The position numbers and the translations under genes were made by a program. This document shows positions 37,627 through 38,201 of a stretch of DNA of 38,201 nt, one piece after another. Within the stretch, counting starts at the first letter, position 1. Each line of letters opens with the position of its first letter. The notes beneath the pieces were generated by a model. That model was not told where the DNA came from, did not search any database, and saw only the letters and a program-made list of their open reading frames with translations. Location of the stretch: positions 1 through 38,201 of the forward strand of contig CAIMZP010000135.1 of assembly GCA_903846025.1 (NCBI GenBank), read 5' to 3'. This DNA comes from an uncultured beta proteobacterium (GTDB taxonomy: Bacteria > Pseudomonadota > Gammaproteobacteria > Burkholderiales > Burkholderiaceae).

Positions 37627-38201
37627 TCACCCATACACCCTGCGCAGGGAATGGGCCGCAACACCGTCCTTTAAAGCCTCCCTCACGGGCATTGCCAAAA
37701 TATTCATACCCCGTTTAAAAGCAACCCGTTCAAAGTGACTGGGAATGGGTTTTTTAATGATGGGATAAACCCAATCTGGAAGATTAAGAAAACCAGCACG
37801 ACTAATAAGCTTGATGAATGGTTTGGCGGCCAAATTGCTTGGAAAGTGCTCCAGTAAATGAACAATGCTTTGGGCACGTTCACCAAAATGCAATTCTTGA
37901 CTATAGTGTTGAATGACTTTTTCAGTATCAGCGTAGGTATTGGGCAAGTCTATAGCCCCCATCCTTTCTCCTAGAGCCTTCATTTCTAAAAAATACTGGT
38001 CTTTTTCGTTAGCGCCCAGTCTTTCTTTTCGGTAGGATTCAAAAGAGCTCATAAAGCTACGCGTCTCTGTTAAATGCACCCAAGCTAGCAGATGAGGGTC
38101 ACATGCTGCGTATGGTTTGCCAAATTCATCAAATCCTGTAATTTTCGTATGAATTTGATTGACTCTATTAATGACGTTATTTGCCATTTCATTTGGGCCA
38201 T
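37627..38201 (-). CDS. Oxygenase MpaB family (DUF2236) protein, 5' part beyond window
   Basis: DEFGKPYAACDPHLLAWVHLTETRSFM...YFLEMKALGERMGAIDLP resembles the C-terminal part of MpaB-like proteins; the frame stays open to the window edge. Confidence 0.75.
   Translation of the reverse strand, partial: GPNEMANNVINRVNQIHTKITGFDEFGKPYAACDPHLLAWVHLTETRSFMSSFESYRKERLGANEKDQYFLEMKALGERMGAIDLPNTYADTEKVIQHYSQELHFGERAQSIVHLLEHFPSNLAAKPFIKLISRAGFLNLPDWVYPIIKKPIPSHFERVAFKRGMNILAMPVREALKDGVAAHSLRRVYG

Overview
This 38.2 kb window is densely coded and looks like chromosome from a betaproteobacterium. A Polynucleobacter-like Burkholderiaceae origin is my inference from protein flavour and gene content; I ran no searches. 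I saw no rRNA, tRNA, CRISPR array, transposase, integrase or phage module. Recognisable genes include a secreted DRGH nuclease, SLT transglycosylase, FKBP PPIase, monomeric isocitrate dehydrogenase, msrPQ, lipocalin, RsuA-type pseudouridine synthase, pterin dehydratase, SRAP protein, parvulin PPIase, katG, an ADP-forming acyl-CoA ligase/GNAT fusion divergent from an acetyl-CoA hydrolase/CoA-transferase, and a marR-nodT-emrA-emrB-type efflux operon. The window also holds a light/DNA-damage cluster: HNH protein, TIGR03643/DUF2805 protein, FeS-type photolyase, DUF2256, renalase-like FAD oxidoreductase and AlkB-like dioxygenase. I read three short CDSs that the ORF track does not list: a 59-aa Lys/Arg-rich protein at 26717, a 55-aa DUF2256 protein at 35104 and a 59-aa Cys-rich CWC-motif protein at 37408. 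The best leads are the photolyase cluster with its two uncharacterised partners, a near-perfect palindrome abutting the marR start codon, a perfect 8+1+8 dyad upstream of katG, and an FNR/Anr-like dyad between the two divergent acetate/acyl-CoA genes. Most of the window otherwise looks like ordinary housekeeping and stress-response sequence.
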